Shown piece by piece: positions 10,824 through 21,362 of a stretch of DNA of 64,000 nucleotides (the first letter of the stretch is position 1; every line of letters begins with the position of its first letter). The position numbers were made by a program, and so were the translations under genes. This DNA is from Cedecea davisae DSM 4568 (GTDB lineage Bacteria; Pseudomonadota; Gammaproteobacteria; Enterobacterales; Enterobacteriaceae): positions 3,199,900-3,263,899 of the forward strand of contig NZ_KE161030.1 of assembly GCF_000412335.2 (NCBI RefSeq), written 5' to 3'. The notes under the pieces were generated by a model. The model was not told the DNA's origin. It saw nothing but the letters and a program-made list of their open reading frames with translations, and searched no databases.

Positions 10824-10841
10824 AGCGTACACTTGTACGCC
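10824..10841 (-). promoter_or_regulatory. Putative FabR operator of fabB
   Basis: The palindrome AGCGTACACTTGTACGCC (+ strand), about 50 bp before the fabB start, matches the FabR operator known in front of E. coli fabB and fabA. FabR represses unsaturated fatty acid synthesis. Confidence 0.8.
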
Positions 10842-10857
10842 GAACAAGTCCGATCAG
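10841..10857 (-). promoter_or_regulatory. Putative FadR activator site of fabB
   Basis: On the minus strand this reads CTGATCGGACTTGTTCG and sits directly next to the FabR palindrome, the arrangement known for E. coli fabB, where FadR activates transcription. It overlaps the beginning of the mnmC upstream region. Confidence 0.7.
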
Positions 10858-10933
10858 ACAAATTATGCGGAAATTTGCGCCGCTCCGCTCACGCCGTTAT
10901 GATCGACGCACTGCCCGCATACGAGCCACTTAC

Positions 10934-12934
10934 GTGAAACATTCTCCTATACAATCCGCCAACCTTGGTTTCAACGAAGAAGGTACACCTGTAGCCCGAG
11001 ACTTCGATGATGTGTACTTCTCTAACGATAATGGGCTGGAAGAGACGCGTTACGTGTTCCTTGGGGGAAATCATCTTCCTGAACGCTTCGCAAGCCACGA
11101 AAGACCGCTGTTTGTGGTCGCGGAAAGTGGGTTCGGCACCGGACTTAACTTTTTGACTTTATGGCAGGCGTTTGATGAATTTTGCGTGAAACATGAGGAT
11201 GCGGCGCTAAAGCGGCTGCATTTTATCAGTTTTGAAAAATTCCCTCTGACCTCTGCGGACCTGGCGCTAACCCACCAGCACTGGCCGGAGCTAAGCCAGT
11301 TTGCCGCCGAGCTTCAGCAGCAGTGGCCTCAGCCGTTTGCCGGTTGCCATCGCCTGCTGCTCGGGAATGGCCGCGTCACGCTGGATTTGTGGTTTGGCGA
11401 TATCAACGAGCTTATTCCTGAACTGGACGACACGCTTAACCAGCAGGTGGATGCCTGGTTCCTCGACGGCTTTGCCCCGGCTAAAAATCCGGATATGTGG
11501 ACGCCGCAGCTGTTTCAGACCATGGCTAAGCTGGCTCGCCCCGGCGGCACGCTGGCCACCTTTACCTCGGCAGGTTTTGTACGGCGCGGCCTTCAGGAAG
11601 CTGGTTTCACCATGACCAAAAGCAAAGGCTTTGGCCGCAAGCGCGAAATGCTGACCGGATTCCTGGAGCAGGCCATTGACTCCCCTGCCCGCGCGCCATG
11701 GTACTCCCGCCCCGCGGCCACGGAGAAAGAAACCGCGATTATCGGCGGCGGTATCGCCAGCGCGCTGCTCTCTCTGGCACTGCTGCGCCGTGGCTGGCAG
11801 GTGACGCTCTATTGCGAAGATGACGCTCCGGCACAGGGCGCTTCCGGCAACCGTCAGGGTGCGCTTTATCCGCTGTTAACCGCGCACGACGCCGCGTTGA
11901 CGACCTTTTTCCCGGCGGCTTTCACCTTCGCCCGGCGGCTGTACGACTCGCTGCCGGTAGAGTTTGATCATCAATGGTGCGGCGTCACCCAGCTGGCCTG
12001 GGACGAGAAAAGCTCGCAGAAAATAGAGCAAATGCTCGGACTAAATCTTCCTGCCGCGCTGGCAGCGGCGGTTGATACCGAAGCGGTGGCAGAAAGCTGC
12101 GGCGTGGAAACCGGGTGCGGCGGCATCAGTTACCCGCTCGGCGGCTGGCTCTACCCGGCTCAGTTGACCGCAGGCGCGCTGGAGCTTGCTAAACGCCAGG
12201 GGCTGAAGGTGTTTTACGGCCACCGCATAACCGGGCTAAACGGCCAGCAAGGCGGTTGGGAACTGACTTTCTCCAGGCAGGATACACGACACCATGAAGC
12301 CGTGGTTCTGGCAAACGGCCATCAAATCAGCGACTTACCACAAACGGAAAAACTGCCGGTTTATGCCGTTGGCGGTCAGGTTAGCCATATCCCAACCACT
12401 CCTGCCCTCGGCGAACTGCGCCAGGTGTTGTGCTACGACGGCTACCTTACGCCGGTCAACCCGCAGAATCAGCAGCACTGTATCGGCGCAAGCTACCACC
12501 GTGGTCAGAGAGAAATGGCGTTCAACGAAGCCGACCAGCAGCATAATCGCCAGCGCCTGATTGACTGCCTGCCGGAGGCCGAATGGGCAAAGGAAGTGAA
12601 TGTTTCGGCCAACGAGGCCCGCTGCGGGGTGCGCTGCGCCTCACGCGATCATCTGCCGATGGTGGGCAGCGTGCCGGATTACGAAGCGACGCTTGAGCAA
12701 TACGCCACGCTTGCCGACGAGCGAGAAAATGCCGCCCCGTCTCCGGTGTATCGTAATCTTTATATGCTGGGCGCGCTGGGGTCACGCGGGCTGTGTAGCG
12801 CGCCGCTGGCGTCGGAAATTCTGGCGGCTCAGATGAGCGATGAACCAATACCTCTGGACTCCGCTACGCTGGCGGCGCTGAACCCGAATCGGCTTTGGGT
12901 GAGGAAGCTATTGAAAGGGAAAGCAGTGAAGTAA
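10934..12934 (+). CDS. mnmC: tRNA 5-methylaminomethyl-2-thiouridine biosynthesis bifunctional protein
   Basis: Last two steps of mnm5s2U34 synthesis in tRNA: an FAD-dependent C-terminal oxidase removes the carboxymethyl group and the N-terminal methyltransferase adds the methyl group. The N-terminal SAM site is [17 protein letters not shown] (about residues 56-72) and the FAD-binding motif [20 protein letters not shown] lies near residue 270. A GTG start at 10934 (VKHSPIQ) aligns with the E. coli start and gives 666 residues (E. coli 668); the longer open frame upstream overlaps fabB control sites and is not expected to be translated. Divergent from fabB. Confidence 0.95.
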   Translation: MKHSPIQSANLGFNEEGTPVARDFDDVYFSNDNGLEETRYVFLGGNHLPERFASHERPLFVVAESGFGTGLNFLTLWQAFDEFCVKHEDAALKRLHFISFEKFPLTSADLALTHQHWPELSQFAAELQQQWPQPFAGCHRLLLGNGRVTLDLWFGDINELIPELDDTLNQQVDAWFLDGFAPAKNPDMWTPQLFQTMAKLARPGGTLATFTSAGFVRRGLQEAGFTMTKSKGFGRKREMLTGFLEQAIDSPARAPWYSRPAATEKETAIIGGGIASALLSLALLRRGWQVTLYCEDDAPAQGASGNRQGALYPLLTAHDAALTTFFPAAFTFARRLYDSLPVEFDHQWCGVTQLAWDEKSSQKIEQMLGLNLPAALAAAVDTEAVAESCGVETGCGGISYPLGGWLYPAQLTAGALELAKRQGLKVFYGHRITGLNGQQGGWELTFSRQDTRHHEAVVLANGHQISDLPQTEKLPVYAVGGQVSHIPTTPALGELRQVLCYDGYLTPVNPQNQQHCIGASYHRGQREMAFNEADQQHNRQRLIDCLPEAEWAKEVNVSANEARCGVRCASRDHLPMVGSVPDYEATLEQYATLADERENAAPSPVYRNLYMLGALGSRGLCSAPLASEILAAQMSDEPIPLDSATLAALNPNRLWVRKLLKGKAVK

Positions 12935-12937
12935 TTT

Positions 12938-13018
12938 CCCCTCTCCCCAAAGGGTCGAGGGAGAAAACTATTTATTCCCTCACCCCTTTGGGGCGAGGGT
13001 CAGGAACAGGGCGAGGGT
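12938..13018. repeat. CCCTC-type hairpin repeat, copy 3
   Basis: Between the convergent mnmC and yfcL genes. The best stem is CCCTC-A-CCCC (12977-12986) with GGGG-C-GAGGG (12990-12999). A second CCCCTCTCCCC element lies at about 12940-12952. It is the same family as the other three copies and probably doubles as a bidirectional stop. Confidence 0.55.
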
Positions 13019-13023
13019 AAAAC

Positions 13024-13299
13024 TTAGGCCTGAGCCTGTTGGTACAGGTTATCCCACATACCCAGCACCAGAGCCTGATCGCGCGGCGAAAGCTCACCGG
13101 CCTGAATGGCTTTATGCAGGCTGTCGGTCACGACGGCATGCAGCGCCTGGGATGAATGGTCATCACCATTTTCCACTTCGGCTACCGCCAGAGTGAGATG
13201 GCCACGCAGATAGCCGCTGGCGAACAGCTCGTCATCACTGGCGTGTTCCACCATCCCGTCAATCAGCGCCAAAATGCGTGACTCAAATTCCGCGATCAT
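13024..13299 (-). CDS. yfcL: YfcL family protein
   Basis: Small acidic, helical protein of 91 residues with no known function (YfcL family). It starts [10 protein letters not shown] as in E. coli (92 residues); the longer open frame upstream runs into epmC and is not needed. It is the last gene of the prmB-aroC-mepA-yfcA-epmC-yfcL series, 26 bp after epmC. Confidence 0.9.
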   Translation of the reverse strand: MIAEFESRILALIDGMVEHASDDELFASGYLRGHLTLAVAEVENGDDHSSQALHAVVTDSLHKAIQAGELSPRDQALVLGMWDNLYQQAQA

Positions 13300-13325
13300 C
13301 GTACTTCCTCTTCTACAGGTGATTT

Positions 13326-13889
13326 TTAGTTTAGGTCTTCCGGCCACGGAAACTGCTCAGCGGCCAGCGGAGGGGTTTCATAATACGCCCTCAGCGCTTC
13401 AATAAGGCGTGCCGGACGAGCCGGGATGCCCTCTTTCAGATAAGTCATAACCTGAGCATGCACCCTGCGCTGGAACGCAATGCGGTCCGGCTCGAAGTCG
13501 CCGCTCAGGTTGTCGCAGCTCACGTTGAACGGGAAATTAGCGGCGGTGCTGAGCATCCACTCCAGCGCCTGCGGCTTCACTTCCACATCTTCAAACTTGC
13601 CCTGGGTTTCGGCATCGCGCCCGTCCGGGCAGTACCAGTAGCCAAAGTCCACCAGCTCGCGCCGCGCTTTACCGGCCACGCACCAGTGGGAAATTTCGTG
13701 CATCCCGCTGGCGTAATAGCCGTGAGCGAAAACGATGCGGTTATACGGAGCTTCGTCGTCGGCGGGCAGGTAAATAGGCTCGTCGTCGCCTTTGATCAGG
13801 CGAGTATTAAAATCATCTTTAAAGCAGCCGTCGAAAATATCGATCAGCTCCTGATAGTGGTGCTGTTTGCTCATTGTTACGTTATTCAT
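13326..13889 (-). CDS. epmC: Elongation factor P hydroxylase
   Basis: Hydroxylates the beta-lysylated lysine of elongation factor P, completing the EpmA/EpmB/EpmC modification. The metal-binding sequence HEISHW lies near residue 66, followed by [22 protein letters not shown], all strongly kept. The ATG at 13889 lies 2 bp after the yfcA stop; an internal ATG (13874) would give 182 residues, exactly the E. coli length, and neither has a strong ribosome site. So the start is uncertain by five codons. Confidence 0.92.
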   Translation of the reverse strand: MNNVTMSKQHHYQELIDIFDGCFKDDFNTRLIKGDDEPIYLPADDEAPYNRIVFAHGYYASGMHEISHWCVAGKARRELVDFGYWYCPDGRDAETQGKFEDVEVKPQALEWMLSTAANFPFNVSCDNLSGDFEPDRIAFQRRVHAQVMTYLKEGIPARPARLIEALRAYYETPPLAAEQFPWPEDLN

Positions 13890-13891
13890 TT

Positions 13892-14689
13892 TCAGGCTAT
13901 CCCTAACCAGTGGAGGATTTCCGGTCCGTGGCTGTCATACAAAAGTTTAGCGCTCATCACCGCCGAGACCGCGACAATCATCGGCCGAATCAGCTGCTGC
14001 CCTTTGCTTAATACCAGGCGAGAACCCATTCTCGCGCCTATAAACTGCCCGGCCATCATCACGAAGCCGGTTCCCCAAATCACTTTCCCGCCGATGATAA
14101 ACAGCAGTAATCCGCCGAGGTTTGAGGTGGCGTTAAGCACTTTGGCATGGGCGGTGGATTTAGCGAGGTTAAAGCCGCAGAGCGTCACGAACGCCAGAGC
14201 GTAAAACGACCCCGCGCCGGGGCCAAAAAAGCCGTCATAGAAACCGACGCATCCGCCTGCAATCAGGGCAAACGGCAGGCCGTACAGGCGGCGCTGCCGG
14301 TCTTCTTCCCCAAGTTTTGGCATCAGCAGGAAGTAAAGACCGATGCCGATAATCAGCAAAGGCAGGATCTGGCGCAGGATATCGGACTTAACGTGCTGCA
14401 CCAGCAGGGCGCCGCAGGTCGAGCCGATAAAAGTCATCAGGATATTGAGCTTCTGGTCCGCAAGGTTAACCACCTTGCGGCGGATAAAATAGAGCGAGGC
14501 CGAGACCGAACCGCCGCAGGCCTGTAGCTTGTTGGTCGCAAGCGCCTGAGCCGGTGACATGCCCACCGCCAGCAGCGCGGGAACGGTTAGCAACCCGCCG
14601 CCGCCCGCCAGGGCATCAATAAACCCCGCCAGCATAGCGACGAAGAAAAGCGCCGCCAGCATCAGCGGGGAAACCATAAACCATTCCAT
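13892..14689 (-). CDS. yfcA: TSUP family membrane transporter YfcA
   Basis: TauE/SafE (TSUP) family inner-membrane protein; members move sulfur-containing or organic anions, but the substrate of YfcA is unknown. About eight hydrophobic segments are visible, with the family hallmarks GFIDALAGGGGLLTVPAL (about residues 20-37) and FYDGFFGPGAGSF (about 160). The ATG at 14689 (MEWFMVSPL) best matches the E. coli start; an upstream ATG at 14734 would overlap mepA. It lies 28 bp after mepA and 2 bp before epmC. Confidence 0.92.
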   Translation of the reverse strand: MEWFMVSPLMLAALFFVAMLAGFIDALAGGGGLLTVPALLAVGMSPAQALATNKLQACGGSVSASLYFIRRKVVNLADQKLNILMTFIGSTCGALLVQHVKSDILRQILPLLIIGIGLYFLLMPKLGEEDRQRRLYGLPFALIAGGCVGFYDGFFGPGAGSFYALAFVTLCGFNLAKSTAHAKVLNATSNLGGLLLFIIGGKVIWGTGFVMMAGQFIGARMGSRLVLSKGQQLIRPMIVAVSAVMSAKLLYDSHGPEILHWLGIA

Positions 14690-14717
14690 TATCCGACGAA
14701 AAACCTCATGCCTGATG

Positions 14718-15542
14718 TTAGAGAACGTGCTCATCCAGTAATGCCTGACAGGACGCTGGCAGCGGCGGTGGCGTTGTTTTTTTCGGTGGCGTACTGCCCG
14801 GCGCAGGCGGCGCAAACCAGCTTTGCAGCTCGGCGCCGCAGCCGTCGCCCGGAGGCGGCAGAGGCTGGTCTTCACACTCAAGGCTGTTGGCCGGGCAACG
14901 CAGGCGAACGTGCATATGCGCGCGGTGGGCAAACCACGGGCGCACCTTGCGCAGCCAGTCTCTATCTGCCCCGGCATCTTCACAAAGCTTCTGCTTGATG
15001 GCCGGGTTCACGAAAATACGCGTCACGTCATTATCTTTGGCGGCGAGCTTAATCAGGCTGTCGATTTCCGGCTTCCACAGCGCAGGCACAACGCGCTTCC
15101 CGTCGGCGGCGACCAAATCCAGCGCCTGCGGACGCAGCAGCTGCGCCGAACTCCAGCGTGTTTTCGGCAGTTGCAGGAAAATATCGACATCTAATCCGGT
15201 CTGGTGGCTGGCGTGGCCGGAGCTGAAGCGCCCGCCTGCCGCCATGCCCATATCGCCAATCAGCACCGTGCCGAGGCCCAGCTGATTGACCTGGTTACTC
15301 AGGCGCTGAATAAACATCACTAAATCGGGATGCCCGAAATAGCGGCGCTGATCCGGGCGCATCACCTGATAGCGAGCGTCTTCGAGCGGCAGCGCGTTAG
15401 CGCCGACGATGCAGCCATTGGAGAAAGCGCCGATGGACTGCGCGCTACCGCCAATAGGATGGTCGATTTTTTGCCACGGCGTTGCCGCTAAAGCCTGAGC
15501 GCTGGCGGCCAGCACCAGCAACCCTACCAGGAGTTTTTTCAT
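14718..15542 (-). CDS. mepA: Penicillin-insensitive murein endopeptidase
   Basis: Periplasmic LAS-type zinc metallopeptidase that cleaves D-Ala-mDAP crosslinks in peptidoglycan. A signal peptide of about 19 residues ends at AQALA-A. Zinc ligands are visible as [13 protein letters not shown] (about 110-122) and the H-x-H of HRAHMHVRL (about 208-216). Six or more cysteines fit the known disulfides. Length 274 equals E. coli. It follows aroC by 4 bp. Confidence 0.96.
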   Translation of the reverse strand: MKKLLVGLLVLAASAQALAATPWQKIDHPIGGSAQSIGAFSNGCIVGANALPLEDARYQVMRPDQRRYFGHPDLVMFIQRLSNQVNQLGLGTVLIGDMGMAAGGRFSSGHASHQTGLDVDIFLQLPKTRWSSAQLLRPQALDLVAADGKRVVPALWKPEIDSLIKLAAKDNDVTRIFVNPAIKQKLCEDAGADRDWLRKVRPWFAHRAHMHVRLRCPANSLECEDQPLPPPGDGCGAELQSWFAPPAPGSTPPKKTTPPPLPASCQALLDEHVL

Positions 15543-15546
15543 CGTC

Positions 15547-16632
15547 TTACCAGCGAGGAAGCGGGGAAGAAACGTCAGCGTTCTGAGCGCGCTGGCGCAG
15601 CAGGTGATCCATCAGCACGATAGCCAGCATCGCTTCGGCAATTGGCACCGCGCGAATGCCTACGCAAGGATCGTGACGGCCGCGGGTGATCATCTCCACT
15701 TCTTCGCCTTCGCGATTAATGGTTTTACCCGGCACCGTAATGCTCGAAGTCGGCTTAAGCGCCATATTGGCCACAATCTGCTGGCCGCTGCTGATGCCGC
15801 CCAAGATGCCGCCGGCGTGATTGCTCTGGAAGCCCTGTTTAGTGATTTCGTCACGGTTCTGGCTGCCGCGCAGGTTTACAACGCCAAAACCTTCGCCAAT
15901 CTCCACCCCTTTCACCGCGTTGATGCTCATCAGCGCGTGGGCAATATCGGCGTCCAGGCGGTCAAATACCGGCTCGCCGAGGCCCGGCGGGACGTTATCA
16001 GCCACGACGGTAACTTTTGCGCCGATGGAATCACCCTCTTTTTTGAGGCCGCGCATCAGCTCGTCGAGTGCTTCAATTTTATCCGGGTCCGGGCAGAAGA
16101 ACGGGTTCTGCTCTACCTGTTCCCAGTCTTTGATTTCCAGCGGCACGTCGCCCATTTGCGTCAGGCAGCCACGGATTTTGATGCCGAATTTCTGCTCAAG
16201 ATATTTCTTGGCAATCGCCCCTGCGGCTACGCGCATTGCGGTTTCACGGGCGGAAGAACGACCGCCGCCGCGATAGTCGCGCAGGCCGTATTTCTGTTCG
16301 TAGGTGTAATCTGCATGTCCGGGGCGGAACACATCTTTGATGGCGCTGTAATCCTGCGAGCGCTGGTCGGTGTTTTCGATAAGCAGGCCGATGCTGGTTC
16401 CGGTAGTCACGCCTTCAAATACGCCGGAAAGAATTTTGACCTGGTCCGGCTCGCGGCGCTGGGTGGTATAGCGTGAAGTCCCCGGGCGGCGGCGATCGAG
16501 ATCGTGTTGCAGGTCAGCTTCGGTAAGCGGAATGCCCGGCGGTACGCCGTCAACAATACAGCCCAGCGCGATGCCGTGAGATTCACCAAATGTCGTTACG
16601 CGAAAAACCTGTCCAATACTGTTACCTGCCAT
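15547..16632 (-). CDS. aroC: Chorismate synthase
   Basis: Makes chorismate from 5-enolpyruvylshikimate-3-phosphate with reduced FMN, the last step of the shikimate pathway. The three family signatures [14 protein letters not shown] (about 17-30), the [18 protein letters not shown] stretch (48-65) and [19 protein letters not shown] (about 125-143) are complete. The ATG at 16632 (MAGNSIGQ) gives 361 residues as in E. coli; an ATG one codon upstream is possible. It is downstream of prmB. Confidence 0.97.
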   Translation of the reverse strand: MAGNSIGQVFRVTTFGESHGIALGCIVDGVPPGIPLTEADLQHDLDRRRPGTSRYTTQRREPDQVKILSGVFEGVTTGTSIGLLIENTDQRSQDYSAIKDVFRPGHADYTYEQKYGLRDYRGGGRSSARETAMRVAAGAIAKKYLEQKFGIKIRGCLTQMGDVPLEIKDWEQVEQNPFFCPDPDKIEALDELMRGLKKEGDSIGAKVTVVADNVPPGLGEPVFDRLDADIAHALMSINAVKGVEIGEGFGVVNLRGSQNRDEITKQGFQSNHAGGILGGISSGQQIVANMALKPTSSITVPGKTINREGEEVEMITRGRHDPCVGIRAVPIAEAMLAIVLMDHLLRQRAQNADVSSPLPRW

Positions 16633-16677
16633 CACGGCTCCTTATTACCGTTGTCGTTGTTGTGTTGTGCGCGGGAA

Positions 16678-16700
16678 GTAAAACGAGCCCCCGGGCTCGT
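16678..16700 (-). terminator. Possible prmB terminator or attenuator
   Basis: On the minus strand an 8-bp stem (ACGAGCCC/GGGCTCGT; 16693-16700 and 16683-16690) is followed by TTTTA. It lies between prmB and aroC and could uncouple aroC from prmB in part. Confidence 0.5.
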
Positions 16701-16713
16701 CTACGTTCGGCAA

Positions 16714-17646
16714 TTAATCTTTGTAGATGCTGAAATGTTCGTGCGCCGCAATCAGCTGCGCTTTGGTCAGCATAAATACGCCGTCGCCGCCGTTGTCGAA
16801 CTCAAGCCAGGTAAACGGCACCTCCGGGTATTGCTCCATCAGATGTACCATGCTGTTACCGACTTCACAAATCAGAATCCCGCCGTCGGCCAGATAATCC
16901 GGCGCACAGCCAAGGATGCGGCGCGCCAGCTTCAGGCCGTCGCTGCCCGCGGCGAGGCCAAGCTCAGGCTCAAAATGGTACTCGCCCGGCAGGTCAGCCA
17001 TGTCTTCTTCATCAACATACGGCGGGTTGGTGACGATGACGTCGTACTGCACTTTTGGCAGGTCACGGAACAGGTCAGAGCGAATCGGCGTGACGTTATG
17101 GTCCATGCCGTGCTCGGAAATGTTCTGCTCGGCAACCGCAATCGCGTCCAGCGAGATATCAACAATGTCTACTTCCGCGTTCGGGAATTCGTAGGCGCAG
17201 GCGATACCGATGCAGCCGCTGCCGGTACACATATCGAGAATATGCTGCGGTTCGTGCTCAATCAGCCCGGCAAAGCGGTTATTGATTAGCTCACCAATCG
17301 GCGAACGCGGCACCAGCACGCGCTCGTCCACGTAAAACTCATGCCCGCAGAACCACGCTTTGTTGGTCAGGTAGGCAACCGGAACACGCTCGTTGACGCG
17401 GCGAATCACGCGCTCAACGATGCGGTGGCGTTCGCTTGGCGTCAGGCGAGCGGTGCGCATGTCTTCAGGAATATCCAGCGGCAGATAAAGGCTCGGCAGA
17501 ACCAGCTGAACGGCTTCATCCCACGGATTATCGGTGCCGTGACCATACCAAATGTTGGCGGCGCTAAAGCGGCTGACTGCCCAGCGCAGCATGTCCTGAA
17601 TGGTATGCAGCTCGTTCACTGCCTCATCGACGAAAATTTTATCCAC
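16714..17646 (-). CDS. prmB: 50S ribosomal protein L3 glutamine methyltransferase
   Basis: Methylates the glutamine in the GGQ-like site of ribosomal protein L3. SAM-binding motif [18 protein letters not shown] (about residues 138-155) and the NPPY catalytic motif ([12 protein letters not shown], about 206) are intact. At 310 residues it equals E. coli PrmB. It is divergent from smrB and heads the minus-strand group toward aroC. Confidence 0.96.
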   Translation of the reverse strand: MDKIFVDEAVNELHTIQDMLRWAVSRFSAANIWYGHGTDNPWDEAVQLVLPSLYLPLDIPEDMRTARLTPSERHRIVERVIRRVNERVPVAYLTNKAWFCGHEFYVDERVLVPRSPIGELINNRFAGLIEHEPQHILDMCTGSGCIGIACAYEFPNAEVDIVDISLDAIAVAEQNISEHGMDHNVTPIRSDLFRDLPKVQYDVIVTNPPYVDEEDMADLPGEYHFEPELGLAAGSDGLKLARRILGCAPDYLADGGILICEVGNSMVHLMEQYPEVPFTWLEFDNGGDGVFMLTKAQLIAAHEHFSIYKD

Positions 17647-17820
17647 GTTGCCCTCCGCAGGCGACTCACGCTAGTTCAATAATAGTCGGCTAGTTTGCCA
17701 TGAAGGCCGCGACAAATCAGCATCCATCCACTCTCCGGGGCCGGTAAAATTGCGTTTTCTTTATTGCCGGAGGAGAAAGCAGGTAAACTGGCGCGAAAGC
17801 GAATGCGAGATGGGAAGCAC

Positions 17821-18372
17821 ATGAAAAAGAAATCACCGCTCAGTTCTGAAGATGAGGCGCTATTCCGCGGCCTGATGAGCGGCACAAAGAAACTGGCGCA
17901 GGACACCATTGTTCACCGCCCGGTGCGTAAAAAAGTTGCGGAGGTGCCGGTAAAGCGGCTACTACAGGAGCAGGCGGACGCCAGCCACTATTTTTCCGAT
18001 GAATTCCAGCCGCGCCTCGCCACCGAAGGCCCGATGCGCTACGTGCGGGAAGACGTCAGCCATTTTGAACTCAAGAAGATCCGCCGCGGCGACTACTCCC
18101 CGGAACTGTTTCTTGACCTGCACGGCCTGACCCAGCTACAGGCAAAACAGGAGCTTGGCGCGCTGATAGCCGCCTGCCGCCGCGAGCATGTGTTTTGCGC
18201 CTGCGTGATGCACGGCCACGGCAAGCACGTTCTCAAGCAGCAAACGCCGCTGTGGCTTGCCCAGCATCCACACATTATGGCTTTTCATCAGGCACCGAAG
18301 GAATACGGCGGCGACGCCGCGCTGCTGGTGCTGATTGAGGTTGAGGAATGGCAGCCACCTGAGCTTCCGTAG
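17821..18372 (+). CDS. smrB: Smr-domain endonuclease SmrB
   Basis: Ribosome rescue nuclease: the Smr domain cleaves mRNA between collided ribosomes (known for E. coli SmrB). N-terminal ribosome-anchoring helix, then the Smr domain at about residues 95-180 with the [12 protein letters not shown] motif and [10 protein letters not shown] motif. The ATG at 17821 gives 183 residues, the E. coli length; upstream in-frame codons lack family similarity. Divergent from prmB. Confidence 0.95.
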   Translation: MKKKSPLSSEDEALFRGLMSGTKKLAQDTIVHRPVRKKVAEVPVKRLLQEQADASHYFSDEFQPRLATEGPMRYVREDVSHFELKKIRRGDYSPELFLDLHGLTQLQAKQELGALIAACRREHVFCACVMHGHGKHVLKQQTPLWLAQHPHIMAFHQAPKEYGGDAALLVLIEVEEWQPPELP

Positions 18373-18389
18373 GCTTCGCGTCGGGGATG

Positions 18390-18461
18390 ACCCTCACCTC
18401 GGCAGAAATAGCGCAACGCGTTGTTCCCTCGCCCCTCTGGGGAGAGGGTTAGGGTGAGGGG
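18390..18461. repeat. CCCTC-type hairpin repeat, copy 4
   Basis: The fullest copy of the family: an outer arm CCCTCACC (18391-18398) faces GGTGAGGG (18453-18460), and an inner CCCTC (18426-18430) faces GAGGG (18443-18448). It lies between the convergent smrB and sixA genes, outside the true terminator at 18484-18513. Confidence 0.6.
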
Positions 18462-18483
18462 AAAAATCCCGGGCACCTGAAAA

Positions 18484-18513
18484 GCAAAAGAGCCGCTTTC
18501 GCGACTCTTTTTT
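18484..18513. terminator. Bidirectional terminator, smrB/sixA
   Basis: A stem of AAAAGAGCCGC with GCGACTCTTTT around the loop TTTC, one mismatch, has T-runs on the + strand and A-runs giving T-runs on the minus strand. It fits termination of both convergent genes. Confidence 0.75.
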
Positions 18514-18527
18514 CATGCTCACAGCAA

Positions 18528-19016
18528 TCAGATAGCCTTCGCCACCTTAAAGTTGCAGGGGCTCATCTGCCAGTTAAACACCCCTTTTCCGGTTTCCGGA
18601 TCCAGCGTGACGTTGGCAATTGCCGAAGTGGTAAACATCGGCGGGGCCTCTTCCGGGCAAAGCTCGGAGACAAGGTAGCCAACCAGCGGCAGGTGGGAAA
18701 CCACCAGCGCAGATTCTACGCCTTCATTTGCCAGGGCTTGCAGGTAGTCACCTACCAGGCCCACATCACCGCAGGGCCGCAGCTCCGGCAGGATGTCTTC
18801 TTTCTCCGGGAGGTTCAGCGCTTCCCGCACCACGTCCAGGGTCTGTTCAGCTCGCAGGTAAGGGCTCACCAGAACACGTTCGATACTCGCCACCTGACCC
18901 GTTAACCAGGTCGCCATCAGACGGGATTCATCGCACCCACATTGGGTTAAGGGACGAACCGAGTCGCTGGCAGCATCGAGTGCTGCGTCGCCGTGACGCA
19001 TGATAAAAACTTGCAT
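18528..19016 (-). CDS. sixA: Phosphohistidine phosphatase SixA
   Basis: Small histidine phosphatase that acts on phosphohistidine, in E. coli on the nitrogen phosphotransferase protein NPr and on ArcB. The catalytic RHG motif is at residues 7-9 (MRHGDAALDA), and SHLPLVGYL holds the second histidine (about 108). 162 residues. A single gene, convergent with smrB; upstream there is about 180 bp before fadJ without another gene. Confidence 0.95.
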   Translation of the reverse strand: MQVFIMRHGDAALDAASDSVRPLTQCGCDESRLMATWLTGQVASIERVLVSPYLRAEQTLDVVREALNLPEKEDILPELRPCGDVGLVGDYLQALANEGVESALVVSHLPLVGYLVSELCPEEAPPMFTTSAIANVTLDPETGKGVFNWQMSPCNFKVAKAI

Positions 19017-19196
19017 ATTGCACCGCTTTTGTTAACCAGGAACGCCAGAACCCGCACGCTAAAAAGTGGGGGTTCCCGGCAGCCGGGCATTGTGCCTTAT
19101 CCGTACATCGAATGAAACGCTGTCTTTTACCTCAATGCTGCAAGTATAGTCAATATCTGTTTACAAAATGACCTTGCAGCGTACATTTGACGGTTT

Positions 19197-21362
19197 TCAG
19201 AGCGCCGTTTCGTCAACCCCGGTTGCCGCCTGCGGGTTTAGCGCGGGCCAGAAACTAAGGTGTTGTTCCGCCATAATTATCAATCTTTCGCAGGGTTCGA
19301 AACGCTCCCCGTACTGCCCCGCCAGACGCCGTAATCTTGCCACAATATCGGCCGCGCCCTGGCTGTCCATATACCTGAACGGCCCGCCCAGGAACGGCGG
19401 GAAACCAATCCCGAAAACGCCGCCGATGTCGCCATCTCTTGCGCTTCGCACTACGCCTTCATCCAGGCAGCGGGCGGCTTCGTTCAGCATCATCATCACG
19501 CAGCGCTCGGCTATCTGCTCCGGTGCCTGGCGTCCATGTGGCGACACGCCGATGAGCTTATAAATCGCGGGGTCGGCCTGTTTCTTGCTTTTACGCCCTT
19601 TCGCTGGATAAAGATAGAAACCGCGACCATTTTTTCTTCCTTTGCGGTCGTCCTTAAGAATCGCATCCACGCTGCCCGGGGCGGCAAAGCGCTCGCCGAA
19701 GGCCTGGTGCAAAATCGGAATAATTTTAGTCCCAACGTCAATGCCCACTTCGTCCAGCAGTTGAATCGGCCCGACCGGGAAACCAAACTTAACCAGCGCC
19801 TCGTCGATGCGTTCCACCGGCTCGCCTTCCACCAGGCAGCGCATTGCTTCATTGATGTAGGGAGCAAGAATTCGGTTAACGTAGAACCCGGCGCTGTCGC
19901 CGACCACAATCGGCGTTTTGCCCTGTTTTTTGGCCAGTTGAACGGTTGTGGAAATCGTTTCCGCGCTGGTTCCGGCGTGCGGGATAACTTCCACCAGCGG
20001 CATTTTATCTACCGGGCTGAAGTAATGCAGGCCGATGACCTGCTGCGGGCGGGCGGCCTGCGCCGCAATATCCGCTATCGGCAGCGACGAGGTATTCGAG
20101 GCAAAAATGGTATGCGGGGCAGCATTTTGCTCCACTTCGGCTACCATTTTCTGCTTCAGAGCCAGGTCTTCAAACACCGCCTCAACGACGATATCGCGCT
20201 GATGGAAGCCGTGGTAGTCAGTTCCGCCGGAGATACGAGCCAGCTCGCGCTGCCGCTCCGCGGGTTTCATATGGCGGCGGCGCACCTTTTTATCCAGCAG
20301 ATCCCAGCTGTACTTCAGCGCGTGGTTGATGCCTTCATTGTTAATGTCTTTGATGCGCACAGGCAGCTTGCCTTTAGTGGCGGTCACATAGGCGATACCG
20401 CCGCCCATCAGCCCGCCGCCCAGCACGCCCACGGCGTTCAGCGAACGAGGTTTAGCTTCGCCGCCGTACTCTTTTTTCAATTCGGTACTGGCGAAGAACA
20501 AGCCCCGCAGCGCGGCAGATTCCGGTGACATAGCGAGTATGCCGAAAGCTTTCGCCTCCGCCTCGTAGCCGCTTTTACTCCCCTGCTCCAGCCCGATGCG
20601 GATGACATCAATAATGCGGCTGGTCGCCGGATAGTTGCCCTGAGTCTTTTCCTCAGTCTTTTTACTGACGAGGCTGAACAGCAGCGAACGGCCGAGAGGA
20701 CCGGCAAGAATACGCTCTTTCACCGGCAGCTCACGGGAAGGTTTACGCCCTTTCAGCGCCAGCTCAACCGCGGTTTCCAGCAGAATAGATTCCGGCACCA
20801 CATCATCCACCAGCCCCAGATTCAGCGCCTGGCGCGGGCGCAGCTGTTTGCCGGTCAGGATCATATCCAGCGCATTGCTGACGCCAATCAGGCGCGGCAG
20901 ACGCTGGGTACCTCCGGAACCCGGCAGCAGGCCGAGCTGCACTTCCGGCAACCCGAGCTGGGTTTTCGGTGAATCAGTACAGATACGCGAATGGCAGGCC
21001 AGCGCCATCTCCAGCCCGCCGCCAAGGCAGGCTCCGTGAATAGCGGCGATGACCGGGATCGGCAGCGCGGCGATTTCCGCCATAATTTGCTGCCCCTGAC
21101 GCGCCAGTTCCTGCGCTTCCTGAGCGGTTTTGCAGCCGGCTATCATGTTGATATCCGCCCCGGCGATAAAGTTATCCGGCTTGCCGGAGATAAACACCAG
21201 GCCCTGCACGCTCGGATTGTCGCGCAGCTTTTTGATTATGCCGTGCACCTGAGAGCCAAACTCGGCCTTCAGGGTATTCATTTTCTCGCCGGGAACGTCG
21301 ATAGTGACAACCGCAACGTTATCCAGCCGAATGTGTAAATCGAATGCGCCTTTGTGCTCCAT
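19197..21362 (-). CDS. fadJ: Multifunctional fatty acid oxidation complex subunit alpha (anaerobic)
   Basis: Enoyl-CoA hydratase, 3-hydroxyacyl-CoA dehydrogenase and epimerase of the FadIJ complex, used mainly in anaerobic beta-oxidation. Hydratase domain about residues 10-200 with the oxyanion loop [15 protein letters not shown]; dehydrogenase NAD motif [14 protein letters not shown] near residue 312 and C-terminal dehydrogenase domain after 490. 721 residues. Its ATG overlaps the fadI stop by one base (TAATG). Confidence 0.95.
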   Translation of the reverse strand: MEHKGAFDLHIRLDNVAVVTIDVPGEKMNTLKAEFGSQVHGIIKKLRDNPSVQGLVFISGKPDNFIAGADINMIAGCKTAQEAQELARQGQQIMAEIAALPIPVIAAIHGACLGGGLEMALACHSRICTDSPKTQLGLPEVQLGLLPGSGGTQRLPRLIGVSNALDMILTGKQLRPRQALNLGLVDDVVPESILLETAVELALKGRKPSRELPVKERILAGPLGRSLLFSLVSKKTEEKTQGNYPATSRIIDVIRIGLEQGSKSGYEAEAKAFGILAMSPESAALRGLFFASTELKKEYGGEAKPRSLNAVGVLGGGLMGGGIAYVTATKGKLPVRIKDINNEGINHALKYSWDLLDKKVRRRHMKPAERQRELARISGGTDYHGFHQRDIVVEAVFEDLALKQKMVAEVEQNAAPHTIFASNTSSLPIADIAAQAARPQQVIGLHYFSPVDKMPLVEVIPHAGTSAETISTTVQLAKKQGKTPIVVGDSAGFYVNRILAPYINEAMRCLVEGEPVERIDEALVKFGFPVGPIQLLDEVGIDVGTKIIPILHQAFGERFAAPGSVDAILKDDRKGRKNGRGFYLYPAKGRKSKKQADPAIYKLIGVSPHGRQAPEQIAERCVMMMLNEAARCLDEGVVRSARDGDIGGVFGIGFPPFLGGPFRYMDSQGAADIVARLRRLAGQYGERFEPCERLIIMAEQHLSFWPALNPQAATGVDETAL

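Noticed and set aside
19536-20528. A 330-codon + strand open frame opposite fadJ
   Set aside because: Same reason: long frames opposite GC-rich genes are expected, and this one shows no recognisable domain.
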